Assembly (NCBI GenBank): GCA_046302815.1
Contig: JBKCHO010000145.1
Location: 1 to 64,000 of the forward strand
From: JALRAP01 sp046302815
Lineage (GTDB): Bacteria > Bacteroidota > Bacteroidia > AKYH767-A > OLB10
Direction: 5' to 3'
DNA: 64,000 bases
Shown here piece after piece: positions 43,338-52,132 of the stretch. Position 1 is the first letter of the stretch. Every line of letters begins with the position of its first letter. The translations under genes were made by a program, and so were the position numbers. The notes beneath the pieces are model-generated. The model was not told the DNA's origin and made no database searches. It worked only from the letters and a program-made list of their open reading frames with translations.

Positions 43338-43955
43338 TTATTCTATTCTACCGAATGTGTAGCCATCCTTTGCCAGCGCCTCCATGCATAAGGGTAAAGC
43401 ATTTGAAATGTTTTTCGAAGCTTTTTTTGAGTCATGAAAAACAACAATGGATCCGGGCTTGACATGATTCAGCACATTGCTGACACACTTTTCGGGCGAA
43501 ACCCTGTAGTCATAGTCGTGGCTCATCACATCCCACATAATCACCTTGTACCGTTCTCGTGCTTTGCTAAGTTGTCGTGGCCTCAATCGTCCGTAAGGAG
43601 GCCTAAAAAGGTTGGACTGCACATACAACGAACACATGTCCATATTTTCCATGTAACGGCCAGAAGGAGACTTCCAGCCATCTAGATGCGAAAATGTGTG
43701 GTTGCCCACGGCATGACCTTCGGAGATAACTCTTTCATACAATAATGGGTTGGCAGCAACATTTTCACCAACCATGAAAAAAGTGGCCTTTGCATTGAAT
43801 CGTTTTAAGCAATCCAGCACATAAGGGGTGACGACGGGACAGGGCCCGTCGTCGAATGTCAAAAATACCTCTTTGTTATTGGTAGTTGAATTCCAAACAA
43901 CCCCAGGATAGAGAGCCCGAGTCCAGATTGGTGGTTTAACGAAATGAAGTGCCAC
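43338..43955 (-). CDS. Polysaccharide deacetylase (NodB homology domain)
   Basis: The 205-residue protein has all five NodB catalytic motifs: TFDDGP (with the metal-binding second Asp), NHTFSHLDG for the metal histidines, RPPYGRL, DVMSHDYD, and the terminal VFHDSKKA. It thus should be a metal-dependent de-N-acetylase acting on a GlcNAc-type glycan such as peptidoglycan or another surface polymer. No clear signal peptide is seen, though residues 9-20 are mildly hydrophobic. It starts 17 bp after the DUF2723 gene and is probably co-transcribed with it. Confidence 0.88.
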   Translation of the reverse strand: MALHFVKPPIWTRALYPGVVWNSTTNNKEVFLTFDDGPCPVVTPYVLDCLKRFNAKATFFMVGENVAANPLLYERVISEGHAVGNHTFSHLDGWKSPSGRYMENMDMCSLYVQSNLFRPPYGRLRPRQLSKARERYKVIMWDVMSHDYDYRVSPEKCVSNVLNHVKPGSIVVFHDSKKASKNISNALPLCMEALAKDGYTFGRIE

Positions 43956-43972
43956 GGCTAAACGGCATTCCT

Positions 43973-46900
43973 TTATCTATTGATAAAAACGCGACCTTCT
44001 GATTCCTCAAAGCGCTTTTTCATGGAAGCTGCTATTTCAGGTCGACCATATCGATTAGCTATGCGCTCCAACTCCCTGAAAACAGCGAGACACTGGCCCG
44101 CGTCATCTTGAACTCCATCGAAATACTTGGTTTTGGCAAGGGATGCGTAGTACTTGAAATCGTTCTCGTAAATAGCTCCCAATCGGTTCATAATAGAGTC
44201 GGCCTTGGCGATTGCTTCTTGTGAACGCTTGTATGGGGAAGCTGGGGTGGCTTCAACAGCAGGCATCAAAATCTTGTTGGGGTCTTGAGGGTCTTTGATT
44301 GCGGCCCTTGCAGGGGTAGATCCAAAGTTTGCTACCGCATAATACATTTCCGCAACACGAATCATCATAATATTGTAGGGAACGGTTTTGTCGGGCATAA
44401 CCTCCAAACATTTGTCGAGCGCGGTCATTGCTGAGTCGCGTTTCCCTTCCGCAAGTAGCGCCTCAGCCAATCGACCGAAGTTGTTGCGAAGGTTCATGGT
44501 CATGTTGAGGTTGTTCTGGTCGAGATACACATGGGGGTTGGACATATTGCCCCACTTGAAAAGGTTTACCATCTTGTTGAACATTTCATTCGAGTTGACC
44601 GATCCAATTTGGCCATCGGGATTCCTATCATTCCGAACAGGAACAAGCCTGTATGCCATTCCTTCCAATTGGAAATAATCCTCCAGATTCAAGTAGCTGT
44701 CTGAACCTACTGTGATAGCGAAGTAAACAGGGCGCTCCCAATTGTTATGAGCCAACAGATCCAATATCATGATATCGGCCTTCATCAAATAATTTCCATC
44801 CACTTCGAATTCGAGATTTTTAACGATTCTCGAGGCCATTTCCTTGGGGACAGTTCCATTGGCTACTACTTTAGCGGAGTCGACAGGTATCGAAAACTTT
44901 TTAGTGGGATAAAAGTTGATCAACTCGCCGCCCTGGGTCATGGCTTTGAACTTAGGGTCATCGGAGCCAATGAGTGTGATTACATCCTTAAGGTTGGCGT
45001 AACCTTGAATGTTACGATCGTAGAATGGCACATAATCTCTGGTTCCTTGGATGACTTTGTCGTAAGTCAATGAGAATGGAACCGGATCCGAATCATACGC
45101 TTTGTGGTGCATTTGCTCGATGTACCAATCGGTATTTAGCAAGCTTAGGTTCACAACCCGCACATCGGTTCGAACCCCTTCAACTTCTTGCGCATACCAA
45201 AGCGGGAAGGTGTCATTATCGCCATTCGTGAATATGATGGCATTGGGGGAACATGAATTCAAATAGTTGTGAGCAAAATCACGGGAAGTGAAACGATGTG
45301 AACGATCGTGGTCGTCCCAACCTTCTTTTGCCATTACAAAGGGTACTGCAACCAAGGAAACGGTCAACGCTGTTGACCCAGCCACAACCGCAGGCAGTTT
45401 CTTGGAAATAAAATTGGCAAGTGCCATCACACCCAAGCCTATCCATATAGCGAATGCATAAAAGGAACCTGCGTAAGCGTAATCCCTTTCACGGGGCTGG
45501 TAAGGAGTTTGATTCAGGTAAATCACAATGGCTATACCTGTGAAGAAGAAGAGAAGCATAACCACTGAGCCATCGTATTTGCTCTTGTAGAAGTGGAAAA
45601 ACATTCCTATGAGTCCTAAAATAAGAGGCAGCATATAAAACTTGTTCATAGCCTTGTTGTTTCCAAGGCTTTGTGGATAATCATCCATTGGACCAATGCG
45701 GCCCTCATCCAAGGCTTTGATGCCACTGATCCAATTCCCTTTGATGGATCCACCATGCCCTTGAATGTCGTTTTGTCGTCCGGCAAAATTCCAGAGGAAA
45801 TATCGCCAGAACATATGTCCTAATTGGTAGCTGAAGAAGAAGCCAAGGTTTTCACCCATGGTGGGATTGCGATCGGATCGAATGTTCATCCATTCTTTAT
45901 AAGCGGCCACATGGTTGTCCTGGTTGCTGTGCATCCTTGGGAACAAGGTACTAGCTGTGGGGTCATAAACCGGCTCAATCTTGTTACCTGTCTTCTTGTA
46001 TTTTCCATCCAATTCTGCGTAGGTGGCCGAACCTTCTTTTTGATCCACCATTTTGGCAGAGTAATGCTGGCCATAAAAAAGAGGCCTGTCGCCATACTGT
46101 TCCCTGTTCAAGTAAGAAAGCAAGGCAAAGGCGTTTTCCGGATTGTTCTCATCCATGGGTGGATTGGCCATCGAACGGATAACAACTTGTCCGTAGGATG
46201 CATATCCAAGCACGATGAAAGCAAAACAAAGAAAAGCGGTATTCAGATTATAATTGCTGGTGCGAATGGAATACCTGATTCCCATGTAAATTCCGAAAAC
46301 CAACAGCGCAACAAAAAATAGAAATCCACTCCAAAAGGGCAAACCAAAGGTGTTAACAAAGAGCAAGTCGAAGTGGGCACCAATCTTAACAAAGCCCTGG
46401 ATAATTCCGTACTGCACAAACCCGAGAATGGCAACTCCTGCCAAAGCCGTTATGATCAAACCCTGTTTAGTGGGTTTGTAGCGACGGAAATAGTAGATAT
46501 ACGCTAGTGCTGGGATGGTTAGAAGGTTCAATAAGTGAACGCCAATAGACAGACCCATCAGATAAGCGATGAGGACCAACCATTTGTCGGAGTGCTTTTC
46601 ATCAGCATGGTGTTCCCACTTCAGCATTGCCCAGAAAACGATGGCTGTGAACATGGAAGACATCGCATAAACCTCTCCTTCCACGGCAGAAAACCAGAAA
46701 GAATCGGAGAAGGTATAAGCCAAGGCACCAACCAGTCCACTGCCCATAATACCGATATAGTTGGCTGTTGACAATTCGGCATCGGTAACCTTGATGAGCT
46801 TGCGAGCAATGTGGGTAATGGACCAGAACAAAAAGAGAATGGTAATGGCTGAGGATAATGCCGACATGCCGTTCACCATGATGGCCACCTGATTCACATC

Positions 46901-47110
46901 ACCAAAAGAGAACATGGTGAAAATCCTGCCGATAAGCAGGAAAAGAGCTGCCCCCGGAGGGTGACCTACCTGAAGCTTGTAGGCAGCAGCTATAAATTCT
47001 CCACAATCCCAAAAGGATCCGGTCTCCTCAATGGTCATCAAATAGGTGATAGCAGCCACAGCAAAAGCGAGCCATCCCGTTAAGTTGTTGATTTGGTTGT
47101 ATTTCTTCAT
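43973..47110 (-). CDS. DUF2723 integral membrane protein (glycosyltransferase-C-like)
   Basis: This 1045-residue protein has a membrane half with 11 or more spans up to about residue 590 and a soluble half ending in helical, TPR-like repeats. The first extracytoplasmic loop has EETGSFWDCGEFIAAAYKLQVGHPPGAALF, the acidic-residue region expected in a GT-C enzyme using a lipid-linked sugar donor. The C-terminal part starts with SRDFAHNYLNSCSPNAIIFTNGDNDTFPLWY. It resembles protein O-mannosyltransferases, so a role in protein or lipid glycosylation on the outer face of the inner membrane is inferred. The acceptor is unknown. Confidence 0.8.
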   Translation of the reverse strand: MKKYNQINNLTGWLAFAVAAITYLMTIEETGSFWDCGEFIAAAYKLQVGHPPGAALFLLIGRIFTMFSFGDVNQVAIMVNGMSALSSAITILFLFWSITHIARKLIKVTDAELSTANYIGIMGSGLVGALAYTFSDSFWFSAVEGEVYAMSSMFTAIVFWAMLKWEHHADEKHSDKWLVLIAYLMGLSIGVHLLNLLTIPALAYIYYFRRYKPTKQGLIITALAGVAILGFVQYGIIQGFVKIGAHFDLLFVNTFGLPFWSGFLFFVALLVFGIYMGIRYSIRTSNYNLNTAFLCFAFIVLGYASYGQVVIRSMANPPMDENNPENAFALLSYLNREQYGDRPLFYGQHYSAKMVDQKEGSATYAELDGKYKKTGNKIEPVYDPTASTLFPRMHSNQDNHVAAYKEWMNIRSDRNPTMGENLGFFFSYQLGHMFWRYFLWNFAGRQNDIQGHGGSIKGNWISGIKALDEGRIGPMDDYPQSLGNNKAMNKFYMLPLILGLIGMFFHFYKSKYDGSVVMLLFFFTGIAIVIYLNQTPYQPRERDYAYAGSFYAFAIWIGLGVMALANFISKKLPAVVAGSTALTVSLVAVPFVMAKEGWDDHDRSHRFTSRDFAHNYLNSCSPNAIIFTNGDNDTFPLWYAQEVEGVRTDVRVVNLSLLNTDWYIEQMHHKAYDSDPVPFSLTYDKVIQGTRDYVPFYDRNIQGYANLKDVITLIGSDDPKFKAMTQGGELINFYPTKKFSIPVDSAKVVANGTVPKEMASRIVKNLEFEVDGNYLMKADIMILDLLAHNNWERPVYFAITVGSDSYLNLEDYFQLEGMAYRLVPVRNDRNPDGQIGSVNSNEMFNKMVNLFKWGNMSNPHVYLDQNNLNMTMNLRNNFGRLAEALLAEGKRDSAMTALDKCLEVMPDKTVPYNIMMIRVAEMYYAVANFGSTPARAAIKDPQDPNKILMPAVEATPASPYKRSQEAIAKADSIMNRLGAIYENDFKYYASLAKTKYFDGVQDDAGQCLAVFRELERIANRYGRPEIAASMKKRFEESEGRVFINR

Positions 47111-47236
47111 GATTTAATGGAAGGTATCCAGTGCGAATTTAGGAAATGCACCGCTAGGGTTCAAAGGAAGGTAAAAATCAATTCCATAGGGTACTAATGC
47201 AATGGCAAACAATACCGTAATCTGCTTGTTTTAAAC

Positions 47237-47244
47237 TAAATTTG
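47237..47244 (+). promoter_or_regulatory. Bacteroidota -7 element for ispG (TAAATTTG)
   Basis: TAAATTTG matches TAnnTTTG and ends 11 bp before the ispG ATG at 47256, so the leader would be only a few nucleotides. TTG at 47226 is too close to be the -33 element. Confidence 0.4.
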
Positions 47245-47255
47245 CTCATACAGAC

Positions 47256-49229
47256 ATGGAACCGATTTTAAGCTCCCAATATCCAGGAAGTCTGACTTCC
47301 TACAAAAGAAACCCCACCAAGGAGGTTCGGATCGGAGATATTCCCATGGGTGGAAGCAACCCTATTCGTGTACAATCGATGACAACCACCGACACTATGG
47401 ATACCATGGCTACGGTGGCGCAAAGTATTCGCATGATTGAAGCGGGTTGTGAGTATGTCCGGATTACAGCTCCTAGCATTAATGAAGCTAGGAATCTAGA
47501 AAACATCAAAAAAGAACTTAGGGCGAGAGGTTTTAACACGCCATTGATTGCCGACATTCATTTTACCCCGAATGCGGCGGAGATGGCCGCACGAATCGTA
47601 GAAAAGGTAAGAGTGAACCCGGGAAATTATGCCGATAAGAAAAAGTTTGAAACGATAGAATACACCGACCAAGCCTACATGGCTGAGTTGGATCGTATAA
47701 GGGAGCGATTCACGCCTTTGGTACGCATTTGCAAAGAGTATGGAACGGCGATGCGCATAGGTACCAACCATGGATCTTTAAGTGACCGAATTCTTAGTAG
47801 ATACGGTGACACCCCTATTGGGATGGTTGAATCCGCTTTGGAATTCCTCCGCATATGTCGTAACGAGTCGTTCCACAACATCGTACTCAGTATGAAGTCA
47901 AGCAATCCGCAAGTAATGGTGCAAGCTTACCGGATGCTGGTGATGAAAATGCGGGAGGAAAATATGGATTACCCGTTGCATCTGGGTGTAACAGAAGCTG
48001 GAGAGGGCGAGGATGGAAGAATCAAGTCTGCCGCAGGTATTGGTACTTTGCTTGAAGATGGCATTGGTGACACCATTCGCGTCTCGCTGACTGAGGATCC
48101 TGAATTCGAGATTCCTGTTGCAAAGGCCTTGGTAGATCGCTACAACAACAGAATAGCCAACCCAACGATTGCACCTGCTCCAATTGAACTGCCATATAAT
48201 CCACTTCAATATTCCAAACGCGACTGCAATCCATGTTTGAATGTGGGAGGATCCCAAGTGCCTATTGTCGTTTGTGACTTGAGCCACCGCAAGGAAATCA
48301 CAACCGCATCATTATTTCCTGCCGGCTACTCCTACTCTGTTCCGCTCGATAAATGGAATTTGGGTGATCAGGCGTGCGATTATATTTATGCCGGTGACAA
48401 CCATGTTGGTTTCGACATTCCTGGAACATTGGGAATCATTTACAATAACCAGTTGTGGAAACTCCACATGGACGAGCCTCGTAGCTATCCCCTGTTCTGC
48501 GGATGGGAATATCTGGAATCATCAGAAAAATCGCAGCAGCTCAATTTCGTTGCCATTGATGCAACCGTCATTTTTGGGGATAACGACTTCCTCGAAAAAA
48601 TCGCAGACGATCCTACTGTAGTCCTCATTTTAGACACCATGAACCCTCACGGCATGGCTGAGCAGCGCCGGGTTTTCATGGAACTAATGGTTCGAAAAAT
48701 AAAGGCACCTGTTGTTATAAAAAGAAACTACTCCACCCAGGAGGAGCAATTATTGCAACTTCATGCTTCAACCGACATGGGCGCTTTGCTTTTGGATGGT
48801 TTTGGGGATGGCGTTTGGATCAAAGCGCCTGCCGTTGCTGAAAAAACCATCAACACAACGGCTTTCGGCATACTACAGGCAGCGCGTTGCAGGATTTCTA
48901 AAACCGAATATATCAGTTGCCCTTCATGCGGACGCACTTTATTCGACTTACAAGAAACAACCGCCAAGATCCGGTCCAGAACCGACCACTTGAAAGGGCT
49001 GAAGATCGGAATCATGGGTTGTATTGTAAACGGTCCAGGTGAGATGGCGGATGCAGATTACGGCTATGTTGGTGTAGGTATAGGTAAGATCACTCTTTAC
49101 AAAGGCAAAGAGGTAGTCAAGCGCAACATAGATTCATCTGTGGCCGTTGATGAGCTCATCGGGCTTATCCGTGAAAACGGCGATTGGTTAGAGCCCCAAC
49201 CCTCAATTAACAAAGATTCATTAAACTAA
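47256..49229 (+). CDS. ispG: 4-hydroxy-3-methylbut-2-enyl diphosphate synthase (long form)
   Basis: IspG (GcpE) reduces methylerythritol cyclodiphosphate in the MEP isoprenoid pathway, using a [4Fe-4S] cluster. The N-terminal TIM barrel has IPMGGSNPIRVQSMTTTDT; the cluster-binding end has CPSCGRTLFD and GCIVNGPGEMADADYGYVG. At 657 residues it is the long, plant/Bacteroidota/Chlamydia type with a large extra domain (about 300-560) between these parts. It supplies precursors that UppS elongates. Ferritin follows after 12 bp, so the two are likely co-transcribed, a sensible pairing for an iron-sulfur enzyme. Confidence 0.95.
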   Translation: MEPILSSQYPGSLTSYKRNPTKEVRIGDIPMGGSNPIRVQSMTTTDTMDTMATVAQSIRMIEAGCEYVRITAPSINEARNLENIKKELRARGFNTPLIADIHFTPNAAEMAARIVEKVRVNPGNYADKKKFETIEYTDQAYMAELDRIRERFTPLVRICKEYGTAMRIGTNHGSLSDRILSRYGDTPIGMVESALEFLRICRNESFHNIVLSMKSSNPQVMVQAYRMLVMKMREENMDYPLHLGVTEAGEGEDGRIKSAAGIGTLLEDGIGDTIRVSLTEDPEFEIPVAKALVDRYNNRIANPTIAPAPIELPYNPLQYSKRDCNPCLNVGGSQVPIVVCDLSHRKEITTASLFPAGYSYSVPLDKWNLGDQACDYIYAGDNHVGFDIPGTLGIIYNNQLWKLHMDEPRSYPLFCGWEYLESSEKSQQLNFVAIDATVIFGDNDFLEKIADDPTVVLILDTMNPHGMAEQRRVFMELMVRKIKAPVVIKRNYSTQEEQLLQLHASTDMGALLLDGFGDGVWIKAPAVAEKTINTTAFGILQAARCRISKTEYISCPSCGRTLFDLQETTAKIRSRTDHLKGLKIGIMGCIVNGPGEMADADYGYVGVGIGKITLYKGKEVVKRNIDSSVAVDELIGLIRENGDWLEPQPSINKDSLN

Positions 49230-49241
49230 AACCACAATAAC

Positions 49242-49736
49242 ATGCTATCAAAAAAAATCCAAGACCTATTGAACCGTCAGGTTGAACTAGAAGCCTCCTC
49301 CTCGCAATACTACCTGGCAATGGCATCCTGGGCCGAAGTGAACGGTTACAACGGCGTTTCCAAATTCCTTTACAAGCATTCAGACGAGGAGCGCATGCAC
49401 ATGCTCAAATTGATTCACTTCATCAATGAAAGAGGTGGCCATGGGGTAGTTCCAGCGCTTAAGGCTCCCAATGCCAAATTCAAAGGAATCCAGGAAATCT
49501 TTGAGATGATACTCAAACACGAGATTCATGTATCGAGTGAAATCAATAAACTCGTAGGCAGTTGCCTTGCCGAAAAAGATTACACCACACACAACTTCCT
49601 TCAGTGGTATGTGTCTGAGCAAATCGAGGAAGAAGCCTTGGCAAGAAACATTCTGGATAAATTGAACCTGATTGGCAACGACAAGGGCGGTATGTACTTA
49701 TTTGACCGCGATCTGGAGTCCCACTCTGGTCATTGA
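49242..49736 (+). CDS. ftnA: Non-haem ferritin
   Basis: The 164-residue four-helix protein has the ferroxidase ligands in ELEASSSQYYLAMASWAEVNG, then HSDEERMHMLKLIHF (E..H), and a later EQIEEEALARNILD helix, matching bacterial ferritin of the FtnA type. It stores iron as a ferric mineral in the cytoplasm. A terminator follows 28 bp after the stop. The likely partner in transcription is ispG. Confidence 0.94.
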   Translation: MLSKKIQDLLNRQVELEASSSQYYLAMASWAEVNGYNGVSKFLYKHSDEERMHMLKLIHFINERGGHGVVPALKAPNAKFKGIQEIFEMILKHEIHVSSEINKLVGSCLAEKDYTTHNFLQWYVSEQIEEEALARNILDKLNLIGNDKGGMYLFDRDLESHSGH

Positions 49737-49763
49737 TTACTATTCCATAATACAACAAAAACT

Positions 49764-49803
49764 GTTCCGGAGCCGTTAAACCGTTCTCCGGAACTTTTTT
49801 TTA
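49764..49803 (+). terminator. Rho-independent terminator after ferritin
   Basis: GTTCCGGAG (49764-49772) pairs perfectly with CTCCGGAAC (49786-49794) around a 13-nt loop, and T9 follows (49795-49803). It ends the ispG-ferritin unit only 10 bp before the next ATG. Confidence 0.92.
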
Positions 49804-49813
49804 ATCGATAAAG

Positions 49814-51439
49814 ATGAAATTCAAAGCAACACCTCTACTTTTTGTCTTGTTCCTTTTTGCCATGGATCAATACGGCGTAGCACAATCGCCGTCGACTTAT
49901 AAATTTGATGCGCTTCTTCAAATGATTCGCTTCGGCTATGTGGATACTGTAAACGAGGAGCAATTGACTGAAGAGGCCATTCGTGCCGTTCTCAAAAAGC
50001 TGGATCCACACTCTGTCTACATCCCTGCAAAGGAATTGAAAGAAATGAACGAACCATTGGTTGGGAAATTCGAGGGTGTTGGAATCCAATTCAACATTTT
50101 CGAAGATACCATCATGGTCACCCAAACGATTGCAGGCGGACCGTCTGAGAAGCTAGGCGTGCGTGCAGGCGATCGCATTGTGGAAATAGACGATGAAAAA
50201 GTAGCAGGAGTGAAATTCACCAACAATGATGTGATGAAGCGATTGCGTGGTGACAAGGGAACAAAAGTAAAGGTGGAAATTCTACGAAGAGGCGAACCTG
50301 AGCTGCTAGAGTTCATGATTACTCGGGATAAAATTCCGATTTTCAGTGTGGATGCCGCTTACATGGCAGATCAGGAAACAGGCTACATCAAAATAAGTCG
50401 CTTTGCGGATGCCACCGTAGAGGAATTCAAACAAGCTTTGAAAAAGCTTCAAGATAGCGGAATGAAAAACCTGATCCTGGACTTGTCTGGAAACGGTGGC
50501 GGATACTTGAATAGGGCGATAGAATTGGCTGATGAGTTTTTAGAAAAGGACAAGCTCATTGTTTACACCGAAGGATTAAACAGCCCGAAACAGTCTTTTT
50601 CGTCGAGCGAAACCGGTGGTTTCGAAAAAGGAAAGCTTGTGGTCATCATTGATGAGACATCTGCATCTGCGAGCGAAATCGTATCAGGAGCTGTGCAGGA
50701 CCACGACAGGGGACTAATTATCGGAAGAAGGTCGTTTGCAAAAGGCCTTGTGCAAAAACCAATGCCTCTTCCTGATGGATCTGCCATAAGACTTACCACG
50801 GCAAGATACCACACGCCATCCGGAAGATGTATACAGAAGCCTTATGAAAAGGGCGATGAATATGATGAGGATATCTCCAATCGATTCAAGAATGGCGAAT
50901 TGTATTCGGCCGACAGTATCAAGTTCAACGATTCGCTGATGTATAAAACCACAGGAGGCCGCAAGGTATTTGGTGGTGGTGGGGTGATGCCAGACATCTT
51001 CGTGCCATTGGATACGGCCTACAACAGCAAATACCTTTCTGATCTGCAACGCAAATCCGTTTTATTCGAATTCGCATTGAGCTATACAGACAGAAACCGT
51101 GATATGTTGAATTCGAGGTATCCGAACATTGGAGTTTATAAGAAAGACTTTCAGGTGGATGAGGACTTAATGAATGAGTTGGTAGCGTTCGGCGAGAAGA
51201 AAGGTGTACCCTTGGATTCCGCTGGTTATGCAACCTCAAAACCGCTTATGAAAGTGCAACTTCGTGCCCTCATTGCCAGAGATCTTTGGAACATTGAATC
51301 CTATTGGCAAATCATCAACGACAAGAATGATTTTTTCCGAATGGCGATGAAGTGCATGTATGATGAAACCTTTGTCAAAAACGGCATAGGTGTAGTTGAC
51401 ACATCCAAGAAGACCAAGCCGTCAAAGGGTAAGAAATAG
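49814..51439 (+). CDS. C-terminal processing peptidase, S41 family (CtpA-like)
   Basis: The 541-residue protein has a signal peptide (residues 1-24, ending GVAQ), a PDZ domain (about 85-170, GVGIQFNIFEDTI...GVRAGDRIVEID), and the S41 catalytic part with the SASASE serine motif at 283-288 and the general base Lys310 (RRSFAKGLVQ). It cleaves proteins near their C-termini in the periplasm; substrates here are unknown. The C-terminal 100 residues are helical and end in a Lys-rich tail (KKTKPSKGKK). Its last 18 bp overlap the convergent PAP2-like gene. No promoter is visible in the 10 bp after the preceding terminator. Confidence 0.93.
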   Translation: MKFKATPLLFVLFLFAMDQYGVAQSPSTYKFDALLQMIRFGYVDTVNEEQLTEEAIRAVLKKLDPHSVYIPAKELKEMNEPLVGKFEGVGIQFNIFEDTIMVTQTIAGGPSEKLGVRAGDRIVEIDDEKVAGVKFTNNDVMKRLRGDKGTKVKVEILRRGEPELLEFMITRDKIPIFSVDAAYMADQETGYIKISRFADATVEEFKQALKKLQDSGMKNLILDLSGNGGGYLNRAIELADEFLEKDKLIVYTEGLNSPKQSFSSSETGGFEKGKLVVIIDETSASASEIVSGAVQDHDRGLIIGRRSFAKGLVQKPMPLPDGSAIRLTTARYHTPSGRCIQKPYEKGDEYDEDISNRFKNGELYSADSIKFNDSLMYKTTGGRKVFGGGGVMPDIFVPLDTAYNSKYLSDLQRKSVLFEFALSYTDRNRDMLNSRYPNIGVYKKDFQVDEDLMNELVAFGEKKGVPLDSAGYATSKPLMKVQLRALIARDLWNIESYWQIINDKNDFFRMAMKCMYDETFVKNGIGVVDTSKKTKPSKGKK

Positions 51440-52030
51440 CCATTCCAAAACAAAGCCCAGAGTAAATCCAGCATAAACCTGGAGTGGATTGTGAGCGCCT
51501 AATAATATCCTTGCATTACCCAACATGCCGGAAATAAGTATGGCATAGATGATAGGCGCAGATAGTCCTGCGTCTAATCGTATGGAAAGTCCTGTCAGCA
51601 AGCCTGCCAAACCTCCAATTCCCACCATGTGGATGCTGATTTTCCATTTGAAATTAATGAGCCAAGCGGTAAGTATAGCTAATGCGGCACCCAGTACCAT
51701 GTTGGCTAGTAATACCGGAATGGGAAGTTGCTTCAATAAATAATATCCCATCAGGTAATATGCTGCTGTTGCAACAAACGGCAATTGTCTCTCTCGACTC
51801 GACTCCATCTCCAAGCTTTGAATGGATCCCCGTTGCAGTAGAAAAACGGCCGTGATTATGGGCAGCGCAGCTGTTGTAATAAATACCACAGATAGTACAA
51901 CTTGCTGAACATGTCCGGAAATACTGAATGCCAAATAGGTATTCAGATTGAGCACCAGCATCACCGCATAAAAAGGCATGAATAGCGGATGCAGCACATA
52001 AGAGAGCAATCGCGCTAAATGCAAAAACAT
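51422..52030 (-). CDS. PAP2-like integral membrane protein
   Basis: The 202-residue protein has about six membrane segments. SSRERQLPF, KWKISIHMVGIGGLAGLL and ARILLGAHNPLQVYAGFTLGF resemble the phosphatase motifs of the PAP2 (lipid phosphate phosphatase) superfamily, with the His residues of the second and third motifs present. Homologues are common in Bacteroidota but are not characterised to my knowledge; an undecaprenyl-PP or lipid phosphatase role is a guess. It lies 102 bp after rpoN and could be its operon partner. Confidence 0.7.
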   Translation of the reverse strand: MFLHLARLLSYVLHPLFMPFYAVMLVLNLNTYLAFSISGHVQQVVLSVVFITTAALPIITAVFLLQRGSIQSLEMESSRERQLPFVATAAYYLMGYYLLKQLPIPVLLANMVLGAALAILTAWLINFKWKISIHMVGIGGLAGLLTGLSIRLDAGLSAPIIYAILISGMLGNARILLGAHNPLQVYAGFTLGFVLEWLFLTL

Positions 52031-52132
52031 TTGGTTCTGTTTTAAAATTGTATGAAGGGTGGCTTTGTAAAGCTAAATGTTTACTGTCAAATCGATTGAT
52101 GTGATTTCTCGAAGTAAAACAAGATGAAACCA

